DNA of 64,000 bases, from contig CAMWSM010000002.1 in NCBI GenBank assembly GCA_947176915.1, positions 62,001-126,000 on the forward strand, written 5' to 3'. The translations under genes were made by a program, and so were the position numbers. Shown piece by piece: positions 1-8,258 of this stretch. The DNA is from an uncultured Porphyromonadaceae bacterium (GTDB lineage: Bacteria > Bacteroidota > Bacteroidia > Bacteroidales > Muribaculaceae). The notes beneath the pieces are model-generated. The model ran no database searches. It worked only from the letters and a program-made list of their open reading frames with translations, and was not told the DNA's origin. How positions within the stretch are numbered: the first letter of the stretch is position 1; each line of letters opens with the position of its first letter.

Positions 1-1680
1 CTTGAGGAACAGCGTGATCTGCTTGCCGACCAACGCGACCGTCTTTCAGAACAGCGCGATCTTCTTGAGGACCAAAGAGATAGGGAAGTGGCTCTGAACG
101 AAAAGCTTACGGAGGCAACCAACTCCAAGCTCGCCTTCTTCACAAATGTCTCACATGATTTGCGCACTCCGTTGACTCTCATAGCCGAGCCTGTGTCGCA
201 GATGATTGAGTCAAAAAATCTGACACCCCGGCAACAGCATCTCATGCATCTCGCTGATAAAAATGTCAAAATTCTCGGACGTCTTATCAATCAGATTCTT
301 GATTTCAGGAAATATGAAAATGACAAACTAAATCTACATCTGACAGAGGTGGATTTCCGGAAATGTGTCGACGACTGGATGGAGTCGTTCTACGGAATAG
401 CGAGGAAACGGGATATAACTCTGACGCTTAACGATTCATCCCGACCATTGCCGATAGCAATTGATGTTGAAAAGATAGAGAGGGTTTTCTTCAATCTCCT
501 TTCCAATGCCCTTAAATATACACCCGCCAACGGCAAGATAGAAGTGGGGTATGGAGAAAAGGATGGAATGCTCACATTCTATGTGGCTGACAACGGAAAT
601 GGAATCAGCAAAGATGATCTCGGAATGATTTTCGATCGTTTTTTCCAGGTAGACAGAGTTCATCCGAAAGGATCCGGCATAGGGCTGTCGCTTGCCAAAG
701 CGTTCGTGGAACTGCATGGAGGAAGCATATCTGTGGAAAGTGAATTGAAAAAGGGGGCGAGATTTACGGTTGAACTTCCCGTCAAGCATATTTCCGAAAT
801 AGTTGAGGAGGTGGAGAAGAATATTGATTCGCACACTGTCGCCTCCGAATTGGAGACTGTAGAAGGGGAGATTGTCTTTGAAAATGATCGTCCGTTGGTA
901 TTGATTATTGATGATAACCGCGACATCCGTGAACTTGTAAGCACGATTCTTAACGATGAATATAACATAATCACCGCTTCTAATGGAGCGGAAGGTATAA
1001 AGAAGGCAGTGAAATATGTGCCCGACGTAGTGGTGTGTGATGTAATGATGCCGGGTATGAACGGAATGGAATGTTGTCGTAAGCTTAAAGAGGAGGTTTC
1101 AACATCCCATATTCCTGTCTTATTGCTGACCGCATGTATTCAGGATGAGCAGCGCATAGAGGGGTATAATTGCGGTGCGGACGGCTATCTGTCTAAACCC
1201 TTCTCAGGAGCCGTTCTGAAATCGCGCATAGCGAGCCTTATTGCCAATCGCTATCGCATTCGCCGTCTGTGGCAGAATCCTGCCGAAGTTGTCAAAGAGA
1301 GGAAGGAGAAGCCGGTGGCACAACGGAAAGGTGAGCTTAAGGATATCGACAGCAGCTTCTACCAGCGATTCCTTGAATATTTCTCTCAGGAGATAGGAAA
1401 TCCGGATCTTACTGTAGACAGCATAGCCGCCAAGATGGGACTTGAGCGCACGCAATTCTATAGAAAGATAAAGTCGCTGACGAATTATTCTCCCGTTGAG
1501 CTTATACGCACTCTGCGTCTGAAGCAGGCTCGCATAATCGTCACTTCGACCGACAAGTCAATAAGTGAGGTCGCATACGAAATTGGATTCTCCAATCCTG
1601 CGTATTTTACTAAATGTTATCGCGAGGTATATGGAGAGACACCTACGGAGACACGCCAGAAACTTTCCGAAAAGGGCTGA
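1..1680 (+). CDS. Hybrid two-component system sensor/regulator (HTCS), 5' truncated by window edge
   Basis: The C-terminal part of a one-protein two-component system that would sense a glycan breakdown product and activate the adjacent susC/susD genes. The frame is open from base 1, so the sensor and membrane part lie outside the window; the GTG at 88 is not the real start. Visible in order are a coiled coil of four 7-residue QRD repeats (bases 10-93), a histidine kinase dimerisation domain with the FFTNVSHDLRTPL H-box (His codon 154-156), an HATPase (NLLSNALKYT, DNGNGIS, GSGIGLSLAKAF), a receiver with the phosphoacceptor Asp in VVCDVMMPG (codon 1039-1041), and a C-terminal AraC helix-turn-helix (about 1340-1660). 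It is clearly paralogous to the HTCS at 10804. Its place directly upstream of SusC at 1862 suggests that it controls that operon (inference). Confidence 0.95.
   Translation, partial: LEEQRDLLADQRDRLSEQRDLLEDQRDREVALNEKLTEATNSKLAFFTNVSHDLRTPLTLIAEPVSQMIESKNLTPRQQHLMHLADKNVKILGRLINQILDFRKYENDKLNLHLTEVDFRKCVDDWMESFYGIARKRDITLTLNDSSRPLPIAIDVEKIERVFFNLLSNALKYTPANGKIEVGYGEKDGMLTFYVADNGNGISKDDLGMIFDRFFQVDRVHPKGSGIGLSLAKAFVELHGGSISVESELKKGARFTVELPVKHISEIVEEVEKNIDSHTVASELETVEGEIVFENDRPLVLIIDDNRDIRELVSTILNDEYNIITASNGAEGIKKAVKYVPDVVVCDVMMPGMNGMECCRKLKEEVSTSHIPVLLLTACIQDEQRIEGYNCGADGYLSKPFSGAVLKSRIASLIANRYRIRRLWQNPAEVVKERKEKPVAQRKGELKDIDSSFYQRFLEYFSQEIGNPDLTVDSIAAKMGLERTQFYRKIKSLTNYSPVELIRTLRLKQARIIVTSTDKSISEVAYEIGFSNPAYFTKCYREVYGETPTETRQKLSEKG
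10..93 (+). repeat. Four in-frame 21-bp heptad repeats in the HTCS signalling helix
   Basis: Four consecutive 21-base units each encode a heptad beginning QRD (QRDLLAD, QRDRLSE, QRDLLED, QRDREVA). They form the coiled coil just before the kinase dimerisation domain. Codon usage differs between units, so this is an old protein repeat and not a fresh tandem duplication. Confidence 0.8.
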
Positions 1681-1822
1681 GGATTTAGAAAAAATCGTCA
1701 AAAGCTTGTAAAAAATAGATGCTCGTAATAACAGATGTTGCGATGTGTATTAAAAAACGTGCATTTTACAAATATTAATACAAACCTCAACAAATGTTAT
1801 AGTTGATGGTGAGAAGGTTGTC

Positions 1823-1868
1823 TAATTTTGCAGCAGAAATTTTCACCAAAACTAACATAGCATGAAAA
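1823..1868 (+). promoter_or_regulatory. Promoter and leader of the first SusC operon, identical to 13771-13816
   Basis: TAATTTTG at 1823-1830 matches the Bacteroidetes -7 element TAnnTTTG, and a TTG at 1803-1805 is a plausible -33 with 17-bp spacing. The following leader, start codon at 1862 and first codons are identical over 46 bp to those in front of the second SusC. The predicted 5' UTR is short, about 25 nt. Confidence 0.7.
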
Positions 1869-4800
1869 AAGTAATCTTAAGCGCATTGCTCATGTTGATC
1901 ATGGCATTCGCTGCCCAAGCCCAGGAAATAACGGTGCAAGGCACGGTTCTTTCCCGCTTAGATGACGAGCCCCTAATCGGCGCCACCGTCATGTGTGAGG
2001 TCACAAAACAAGGCACAGCCACGGATATAGATGGCAAGTTTGTTTTGAAGGTGCCCTCCGGCTCACTCCTTAAAGTCTCTTATATCGGCTATCAGCCGGT
2101 TGAGGTGAAAGCAGAGCCCGAGATGACAATTTTCCTTGAAGAGGAGACAGGCGCGCTTGACGAAGTAGTGGTTATCGGTTACCAGACTGTCCGTAAAGCG
2201 GATCTTACGGGTGCAGTTTCTGTAATGAATATGAAGGAGCCACTAAGCGAAAACTCCGGCAACATCATGAACTCAATGGCAGGCAAGCTGCCGGGTGTTA
2301 ACGTAGTTCCCGATGCAGCTCCCGGTGGCACCGGCTCAATCCGTGTGCGCGGTATGTCAACTGCCAATTCAAGCAATGATCCTCTCTATATTATAGACGG
2401 AGTGCCTACCGACAATATCAACTGCATCAACCCCTCTGATATTGAGACAATGCAGGTGCTCAAGGATGCTGCTTCAGCCTCAATCTACGGTTCACGCGCA
2501 GCCAACGGTGTTGTAATCATCACTACCAAGCATGGCAAAGGCGACCGTCTCTCAGTAAACGTAAATTATGCCGTATCTGCGCAGACTATAGCCAAGCGCT
2601 ATAAAGTCATGAATGCAGACCAATGGGGTCAGGCCTACTGGATGGCATCGAATAATTCCGGCATCAAGCCTTCTCATATCCTTTATGGCGACGGACCTAC
2701 TCCTGTTCTTCAGCAATATGCTGACGGCAATCCCAACTTCCCCACTACAAACACAGACTGGCAGGATGAGGTTTACCACACTGCATGGACCAACAATCTC
2801 ACGGCAACCGTTTCCAACAACTCAGAGAAAGGATCAGTGCTCTTCTCAGCAAACTATATCAATCAGAACGGTAATATCAAGGATACCTTCTACGAGCGTT
2901 ACTCAGCCCGTGTAAACTCTCGCTATTCATTAGGCAGATATGTTGCCATAGGTGAGAATCTTGTAGTGGCACGCTGGAGCAACCGCGGTATGGACGTTGC
3001 AGGCGACCGTGGTATCCCTTTCACAGCTCTTTCCCAGATGCCGGCACTTCCTGTAAAGGGTGTTAACGGTGAATGGGCAAACCCGATGACCCTTATCAAG
3101 TCAGACCTTGCCAACCCCGTGCAGCTCATCTCGAACGCAGCCGACAACTCCTCGACTTCATGGAGAATCCTTGGCAACGCATTCCTTGAGGTTTATCCTA
3201 TTGAAGGACTTATCCTGAAGACCAATATCGGTATAGAGCACAGCCAGTATCTCAACCAGACTCTCAACCGTCGCGTGAATGTCAACGATGTTAACTCAGT
3301 GGATGAGGTCTACGGTCAGGGCGATACATGGACATGGACCAACACTGCCAACTACAACAAGACATTCGCTGAGAAACATCATCTGATGGCTCTTATCGGT
3401 ACAGAAGCAATCGGCTACACCTTCAAGGATCTTTCAGGTTTCCGCAACGGTTATGCTTTTGAGGATACAGATTATATGCAGGTAGGCGCCGGCACAGGCA
3501 CACGCTCAAGCGGCGGCGGCAAGACTCAGTGGGCAGTGTTCTCACTCTTCGGCAAAATCGACTACAACTATGCCGATCGTTACCTTGCATCTTTCACAAT
3601 CCGTCGTGATGAGAACTCCCGTTTCGCAAAAGGCCATCGTTCAGGCGTATTCCCCGCATTCTCATTGGCATGGCGTCCTACAGCGGAAGATTTCTGGCCG
3701 CAGAATGAGATTCTTACGGACATGAAGATTCGTTACTCCTGGGGTCAGAACGGTAACGCCAATATCCCCGCGCTTTATCCGGCTTATTCAACATACGTAT
3801 TCAATACCGGCAACGGCGCATACGATATCGCCGGAACCAACTCCTCCACAACATCAGGTATAACGCTTGCTTCTACAGGCAATCCTGATCTGAAATGGGA
3901 GACAACGACTCAGAATAACATCGGTATCGATCTCCAGTTCCTCAGCGGAGCCATCAACCTTTCAGCTGACTACTATATAAAGAAGACCACCGATATGCTT
4001 ACCATTCCGCCGGCACTGAGTGTGGCAGGCGAGAATGCCTCAACATGGCTTAATACAGGTTCTATGCGCAACAACGGTTGGGAAATATCTCTCGGCTATA
4101 ACTCTCCGATGTATGGAGATTTCTCCTGGAACGGTTCTATCAACATCTCTCAATATAAGAATAAGCTTCTTGAACTCAACAACCGTCAGGAATTTATCGG
4201 CGGCGACACTCGCCTTGTTCCGGGCAAGCCGATGGGCATCTACTACGGCTACGTATGCGACGGAATCTTCCAGAGCATGGAGGAGGTTGCCAACCATGCC
4301 AACCAGCAGGGCGCCGCTCCGGGCCGTCTGATGTATCGCGACCTTAACGGCGACGGTGTAATCTCTGACGCAGACCGCTGCTATATCGGTGATCCGAACC
4401 CGGATGTCTCAATGGGTATCAATCTTGCCTTCAAATATAAGGCATTCACTCTTGACATGTTCTTCTCAGGCGACTTCGGTCAGGATATCATAAACCGCAT
4501 GAAGGGTCAGCTCTATAGCTTCGGCCGCGCAAACACCAACACTAACCATGCTGCCGACATCCTCAATGCATGGACTCCTTCTAACCGCAACACAGACATT
4601 CCCGCTCTTTCATTGACTGATGCCAATAATGAGGCTCGCTTCTCAACTTATTATGTAGAGAACGGCTCATACATGAAGATGAAATACATGAAGCTTTCTT
4701 ACACTCTCCCCCAGAGCATCACTCAGAAGTTTGCTTGCGAGAACTTCAACGTATTCGCTCAGATCGAGAATGTCTTCACAATGACAAAATACAAAGGACT

Positions 4801-4900
4801 TGATCCTGAAATCCTACCCGGCGGTTATGGCGCACTTGAGGATAACGGTGCATATCCGCGTCCGCGTACAATCACTATCGGCGTAAACCTCCAGTTCTAA
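1862..4900 (+). CDS. SusC/RagA-family TonB-dependent outer-membrane transporter (fructan locus, first copy)
   Basis: A 1012-residue TonB-dependent oligosaccharide importer. It has a signal peptide (about residues 1-20, ending AQAQ), a carboxypeptidase-regulatory-like beta-sandwich (about 23-105), the DEVVVIGYQ segment that precedes the plug in SusC proteins, a plug with the family motif DAASASIYGSRAANGV, and a long beta-barrel ending in Phe (VNLQF). No STN domain is present, so signalling through an anti-sigma factor is unlikely. The SusD partner starts 21 bases after its stop. The first 130 residues are very similar to SusC at 13810, while the barrels differ more, as expected for paralogs handling different chain lengths or linkages. 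Substrate assignment to fructans rests on the neighbouring GH32 gene. Confidence 0.95.
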   Translation: MKKVILSALLMLIMAFAAQAQEITVQGTVLSRLDDEPLIGATVMCEVTKQGTATDIDGKFVLKVPSGSLLKVSYIGYQPVEVKAEPEMTIFLEEETGALDEVVVIGYQTVRKADLTGAVSVMNMKEPLSENSGNIMNSMAGKLPGVNVVPDAAPGGTGSIRVRGMSTANSSNDPLYIIDGVPTDNINCINPSDIETMQVLKDAASASIYGSRAANGVVIITTKHGKGDRLSVNVNYAVSAQTIAKRYKVMNADQWGQAYWMASNNSGIKPSHILYGDGPTPVLQQYADGNPNFPTTNTDWQDEVYHTAWTNNLTATVSNNSEKGSVLFSANYINQNGNIKDTFYERYSARVNSRYSLGRYVAIGENLVVARWSNRGMDVAGDRGIPFTALSQMPALPVKGVNGEWANPMTLIKSDLANPVQLISNAADNSSTSWRILGNAFLEVYPIEGLILKTNIGIEHSQYLNQTLNRRVNVNDVNSVDEVYGQGDTWTWTNTANYNKTFAEKHHLMALIGTEAIGYTFKDLSGFRNGYAFEDTDYMQVGAGTGTRSSGGGKTQWAVFSLFGKIDYNYADRYLASFTIRRDENSRFAKGHRSGVFPAFSLAWRPTAEDFWPQNEILTDMKIRYSWGQNGNANIPALYPAYSTYVFNTGNGAYDIAGTNSSTTSGITLASTGNPDLKWETTTQNNIGIDLQFLSGAINLSADYYIKKTTDMLTIPPALSVAGENASTWLNTGSMRNNGWEISLGYNSPMYGDFSWNGSINISQYKNKLLELNNRQEFIGGDTRLVPGKPMGIYYGYVCDGIFQSMEEVANHANQQGAAPGRLMYRDLNGDGVISDADRCYIGDPNPDVSMGINLAFKYKAFTLDMFFSGDFGQDIINRMKGQLYSFGRANTNTNHAADILNAWTPSNRNTDIPALSLTDANNEARFSTYYVENGSYMKMKYMKLSYTLPQSITQKFACENFNVFAQIENVFTMTKYKGLDPEILPGGYGALEDNGAYPRPRTITIGVNLQF

Positions 4901-4921
4901 ACCTATCAAGAAACAAACGAA

Positions 4922-6601
4922 ATGAAAACAATAAAATCATTCATATTTAAATCTGCACTTGCAGCATCAGTGCTTGCATTGGGCATGGGCGCAGTGTCCT
5001 GCAACGATATGCTCGACACCAAACCACAGGGACAGTTCACCGCCGGGCAGATTGGCGATGATGAGGCAATCGACCTTATGACGTCGGCATACGCTACTCT
5101 TCTCTGCCATTATTTCGGCAATAACGAATCTTTTGCCGGACCTATCAACAACTGGGTGTTTGACATTCGTTCAGATGATGCCCAGAAAGGTGGCGGCGAG
5201 CTTGGCTACGAAGTTTACATGCACGAATTCTCAATCGGAAATGTTCAGAGCGATAACCCCATTCTCGACTATAAATGGCGTAACGATTATTTCTCAATCT
5301 CACGTTGCAACACAGCCATCAAGGCCCTTCAGTCAGCCGGTAACCTTTCGGAGGAAAACCGTAAGGCTTATATAGCGGAGATGAAGACGCTCCGCGCCTA
5401 CTACTATTTCGATCTTTACCGCATTTTCAAGAAATTCCCCTATTTCGACGAGACTGTAGCCGATCCCTCATCACTGAGCGCGAGCCAGTATTCACGTGAA
5501 GAGATTGCAGGTTTCATTGTCGCTGACCTTGAAAGCGCATACGCCGATAACGTGGCAACTCAGTCTTCACCGGGACGCTTCAATAAATATGTCGCCGCAG
5601 CCATTCTTGCAAAAGTGGCTCTCTTCATCCACGACTATCAGATGGCTGAGAAATACTCTGACTATGTAATAGCAAGCAACCAGTATCAGCTCTATCCTAA
5701 CTTCCTGGATATATCCAAGCCTGAGATGAACAATATGTATGAGTCAGTGATGGCTGTTCAATTCTCCTCAGCCAATTCACCCGACCAATACAACTTCAAC
5801 AACTGTCTTAACTGTACAGTATCCGAAGGTGATGTTTACGGCAATGGCGACGATTTCTATACAGGCAGCCAGGATCTCGTCAATGCATTCCGCACGGATG
5901 CGACAGGACTTCCTTATCTTGACGCCGCTTCCGCTCCCTCAGAGAATCTTGACCATGCAGATTACGCCGGCAATGTTGACCCCCGCGTTGACTTTACTTT
6001 CGGACGTATAGGTATGCCCTGGAGAGGTTATCAATACAATGAAAAATGGTGTCGCAACCTTAACAACTACAGCCAATTTTCAGGTAAGAAACCTTATCCT
6101 TCACCTGATTCTCCCTACGTAGAGGTCGGAATCGTGCCCTGGGGAGCAAGCTCACTCAACTATATCATCATCCGTTATGCTGATGTGCTCCTTATGAAAG
6201 CTGAGGCTCTGATCGAGCAGAATAAGAATCTTGATGAAGCACGTGATCTCATCAATCAAATTCGTGCAAAGGCTAACCGCTCGGTAGATCCTTCTTACAC
6301 TCCGGTGGATTGTAATCCTTTGGTCGCTACTTATCTTGTACGCGAATATGGCGCTCAGGGTTGGAGTCAGGATTATGCACGCAAGGCAGTGCGTATGGAA
6401 CGCCGTCTTGAACTCGCTATGGAGGGACACCGCTGGTTTGACCTCGTGCGCTGGGGAGAAGCTGTCAACACTGTCAACGCTTACTATGCCAAGGAGAAAA
6501 GCCTTTTCCATTATCTTGACAATGCTCACCTTAATGAGGCTGATATCTACTGCCCGATTCCGTTGAATCAGGTTGACAATGCAGGAGATCTTTATAAATA
6601 A
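4922..6601 (+). CDS. SusD/RagB-family surface glycan-binding lipoprotein (first copy)
   Basis: A 559-residue SusD-like lipoprotein that caps the SusC barrel and binds the oligosaccharide at the cell surface. The signal peptide ends in a lipobox (GAVSC, lipidated Cys27), followed by NDMLDTKPQG, typical of mature SusD N-termini. Helical TPR-like segments such as KTLRAYYYFDLYRIF and the C-terminal ERRLELAMEGHRWFDLVRWG signature identify the family. It follows SusC by 21 bases and precedes the third-position lipoprotein by 30 bases, consistent with one operon. Confidence 0.95.
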   Translation: MKTIKSFIFKSALAASVLALGMGAVSCNDMLDTKPQGQFTAGQIGDDEAIDLMTSAYATLLCHYFGNNESFAGPINNWVFDIRSDDAQKGGGELGYEVYMHEFSIGNVQSDNPILDYKWRNDYFSISRCNTAIKALQSAGNLSEENRKAYIAEMKTLRAYYYFDLYRIFKKFPYFDETVADPSSLSASQYSREEIAGFIVADLESAYADNVATQSSPGRFNKYVAAAILAKVALFIHDYQMAEKYSDYVIASNQYQLYPNFLDISKPEMNNMYESVMAVQFSSANSPDQYNFNNCLNCTVSEGDVYGNGDDFYTGSQDLVNAFRTDATGLPYLDAASAPSENLDHADYAGNVDPRVDFTFGRIGMPWRGYQYNEKWCRNLNNYSQFSGKKPYPSPDSPYVEVGIVPWGASSLNYIIIRYADVLLMKAEALIEQNKNLDEARDLINQIRAKANRSVDPSYTPVDCNPLVATYLVREYGAQGWSQDYARKAVRMERRLELAMEGHRWFDLVRWGEAVNTVNAYYAKEKSLFHYLDNAHLNEADIYCPIPLNQVDNAGDLYK

Positions 6602-6631
6602 AGGAATCAAGAATAGAAATACGACTTAACA

Positions 6632-8104
6632 ATGAAATTCACAAAACTGACATATCTTGCTGCCGGACTTTGCCTTTTGGCGAGCAGCTGCTCGGAATAT
6701 ACTCCGACAGGCTATACAGAGGAACCCTCTCTTCCGGTGGTATCATCAATGGCTTACAATGTAACCGGAGCTGCCAACCATGATGTCAATATCAGCTGGA
6801 CACTTCCCAATGATAAAGACGTTACCGGCTGTATTCTCTACCGTAATGCCACAGAGATAGAGAACTTTGATCTGAATGCTGATCGCCAGTATAACTATAC
6901 AGTGCTCGGCACCCCTCTTGGTGAGGAGATTGTATATACTGTAAAGGTAAAATATGAGAATGGTTACCTTTCGACAGGCAAGTCTGTAATAATCAACCTT
7001 CCATCCGAGACATTCGACGGTGTTGCCAATCTTCAGGGCTCTGTTGACGGACGTGCTGTAACATTGAGCTGGACGCTTCCTTCTCAGGCTAACCGCACAG
7101 GGGTGCGTATAATCACTAATGGAGAGACCGAGAAAGCAATAACTCTTGATGCAGACGCCACATCCTACGTACTCAAGGCACAGCCTATGGAACAAACCCT
7201 GACATACGGTGTGGAAGTGGTATATGACACATATTACTATTCACCGGTAGTTTCAGTAGAGGAGACCATCCCTTATATCGAGCCCAAGATGCTCTATCTC
7301 CTTCCCGAGGATGTGGCGACATACAGCGATCTTGATGATGACGATGAGTATGCAGCTGCCAAATGGTTTGCCGCTCAGCCAAACGCTGAATTTGTTCATC
7401 CTTCCGAAATTTCAGATTATGACCCGGGTATTTATTCCGTAATGTGGATAGAGGTGGATAGAGTAGGAATCGGCTATGGCTGGCAGAACCTCCCATTCTC
7501 ATCTGATGAATGCATCTCTGCGCTCAAGGAATATTCCGCAAACGGCGGTAGTCTCTATCTTGCCAACATGGCAACTCAGCTTACGGTTCCTCTGGAGATA
7601 GTGCCCTCTGATATGGGTCCGACAGTCTTTGGCGACGGCAACGGAGGAAGCGGTGATGACGTATGGGTTATCAATCCATATCTCGGCTGGGACTTCAAGG
7701 ATGGTGCAGATCAAGGTTTCTACGACCGTACCGCCCATGCAATTTATGAAGGATTGACTCTCGAAGATCCTAATGGCTATGGTTATCCCAACCTTCCTCT
7801 TATCGGTCCCGGTCAGCGCGAAGACCATAACTGTCTGTGGGATTGTAATCTCTATGGCAGAGGAAGTTATCCTGACGTTATCAAGAATTTCGAGGTAACC
7901 ACAAATTCACTTGTACTCGCTACCTGGGGACACGTCCGCGACCACTGTGTTGCAGGTCTTGTAGAGTTCTACTCTAATTCGACCCACGGTCGTTGCATCG
8001 CCAATGGTCTTGCCGCATACGAATGGAATCAAAATTCCGGAGAAAACCCATATCAGGGTAATGTTGAGAAACTCACTGAAAATATCCTCAATTATTTGAA
8101 ATAA
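6632..8104 (+). CDS. Surface lipoprotein with FnIII-like repeats and DUF4960-like C-terminus, third gene of the SusCD operon
   Basis: A 490-residue protein with a lipobox (LLASSC, Cys20). Two fibronectin-III-like modules follow (about residues 38-120 and 128-215; each has a WTLP motif). An acidic, aromatic-rich C-terminal domain (about 220-490) resembles the DUF4960 proteins that sit after susCD in levan loci of Bacteroides, such as BT1761 of the B. thetaiotaomicron levan locus (from memory, not searched). The likely role is an additional surface glycan-binding protein. No catalytic motif is recognised. The gene lies between susD and GH32 in the same direction. Confidence 0.7.
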   Translation: MKFTKLTYLAAGLCLLASSCSEYTPTGYTEEPSLPVVSSMAYNVTGAANHDVNISWTLPNDKDVTGCILYRNATEIENFDLNADRQYNYTVLGTPLGEEIVYTVKVKYENGYLSTGKSVIINLPSETFDGVANLQGSVDGRAVTLSWTLPSQANRTGVRIITNGETEKAITLDADATSYVLKAQPMEQTLTYGVEVVYDTYYYSPVVSVEETIPYIEPKMLYLLPEDVATYSDLDDDDEYAAAKWFAAQPNAEFVHPSEISDYDPGIYSVMWIEVDRVGIGYGWQNLPFSSDECISALKEYSANGGSLYLANMATQLTVPLEIVPSDMGPTVFGDGNGGSGDDVWVINPYLGWDFKDGADQGFYDRTAHAIYEGLTLEDPNGYGYPNLPLIGPGQREDHNCLWDCNLYGRGSYPDVIKNFEVTTNSLVLATWGHVRDHCVAGLVEFYSNSTHGRCIANGLAAYEWNQNSGENPYQGNVEKLTENILNYLK

Positions 8105-8140
8105 ACGTTTGACAATTACGTTTATATAATAAATACGGGT

Positions 8141-8189
8141 GTTCCGCGGATGGGAGAAACCCACTCATCCGCGGAACCTCTCTTTATTC
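8141..8189. terminator. Hairpin between the DUF4960-like gene and GH32 (terminator or attenuator)
   Basis: A 12-bp perfect stem (8141-8152 with 8166-8177, GTTCCGCGGATG and its complement) is followed by a pyrimidine-rich CTCTCTTTATTC. It lies inside an apparently continuous operon, so it may lower GH32 expression or protect the upstream mRNA. It overlaps the 5' end of an ORF extension that I reject as coding. Confidence 0.6.
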
Positions 8190-8258
8190 AACATCATAGA
8201 AGAGTCCGATCCTTCCGGCAATCCGAGGAGTAGAAAACGACAACCTAACTACCAACAA

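Noticed and set aside
10-93. Possible CRISPR-like or minisatellite array at the left edge
   Set aside because: Units are contiguous, in frame and vary at synonymous positions; they encode a coiled-coil heptad.
8139-8258. N-terminal extension of the GH32 gene (40 extra residues)
   Set aside because: It reads through a GC-rich hairpin and would bury the signal peptide that starts at 8259.
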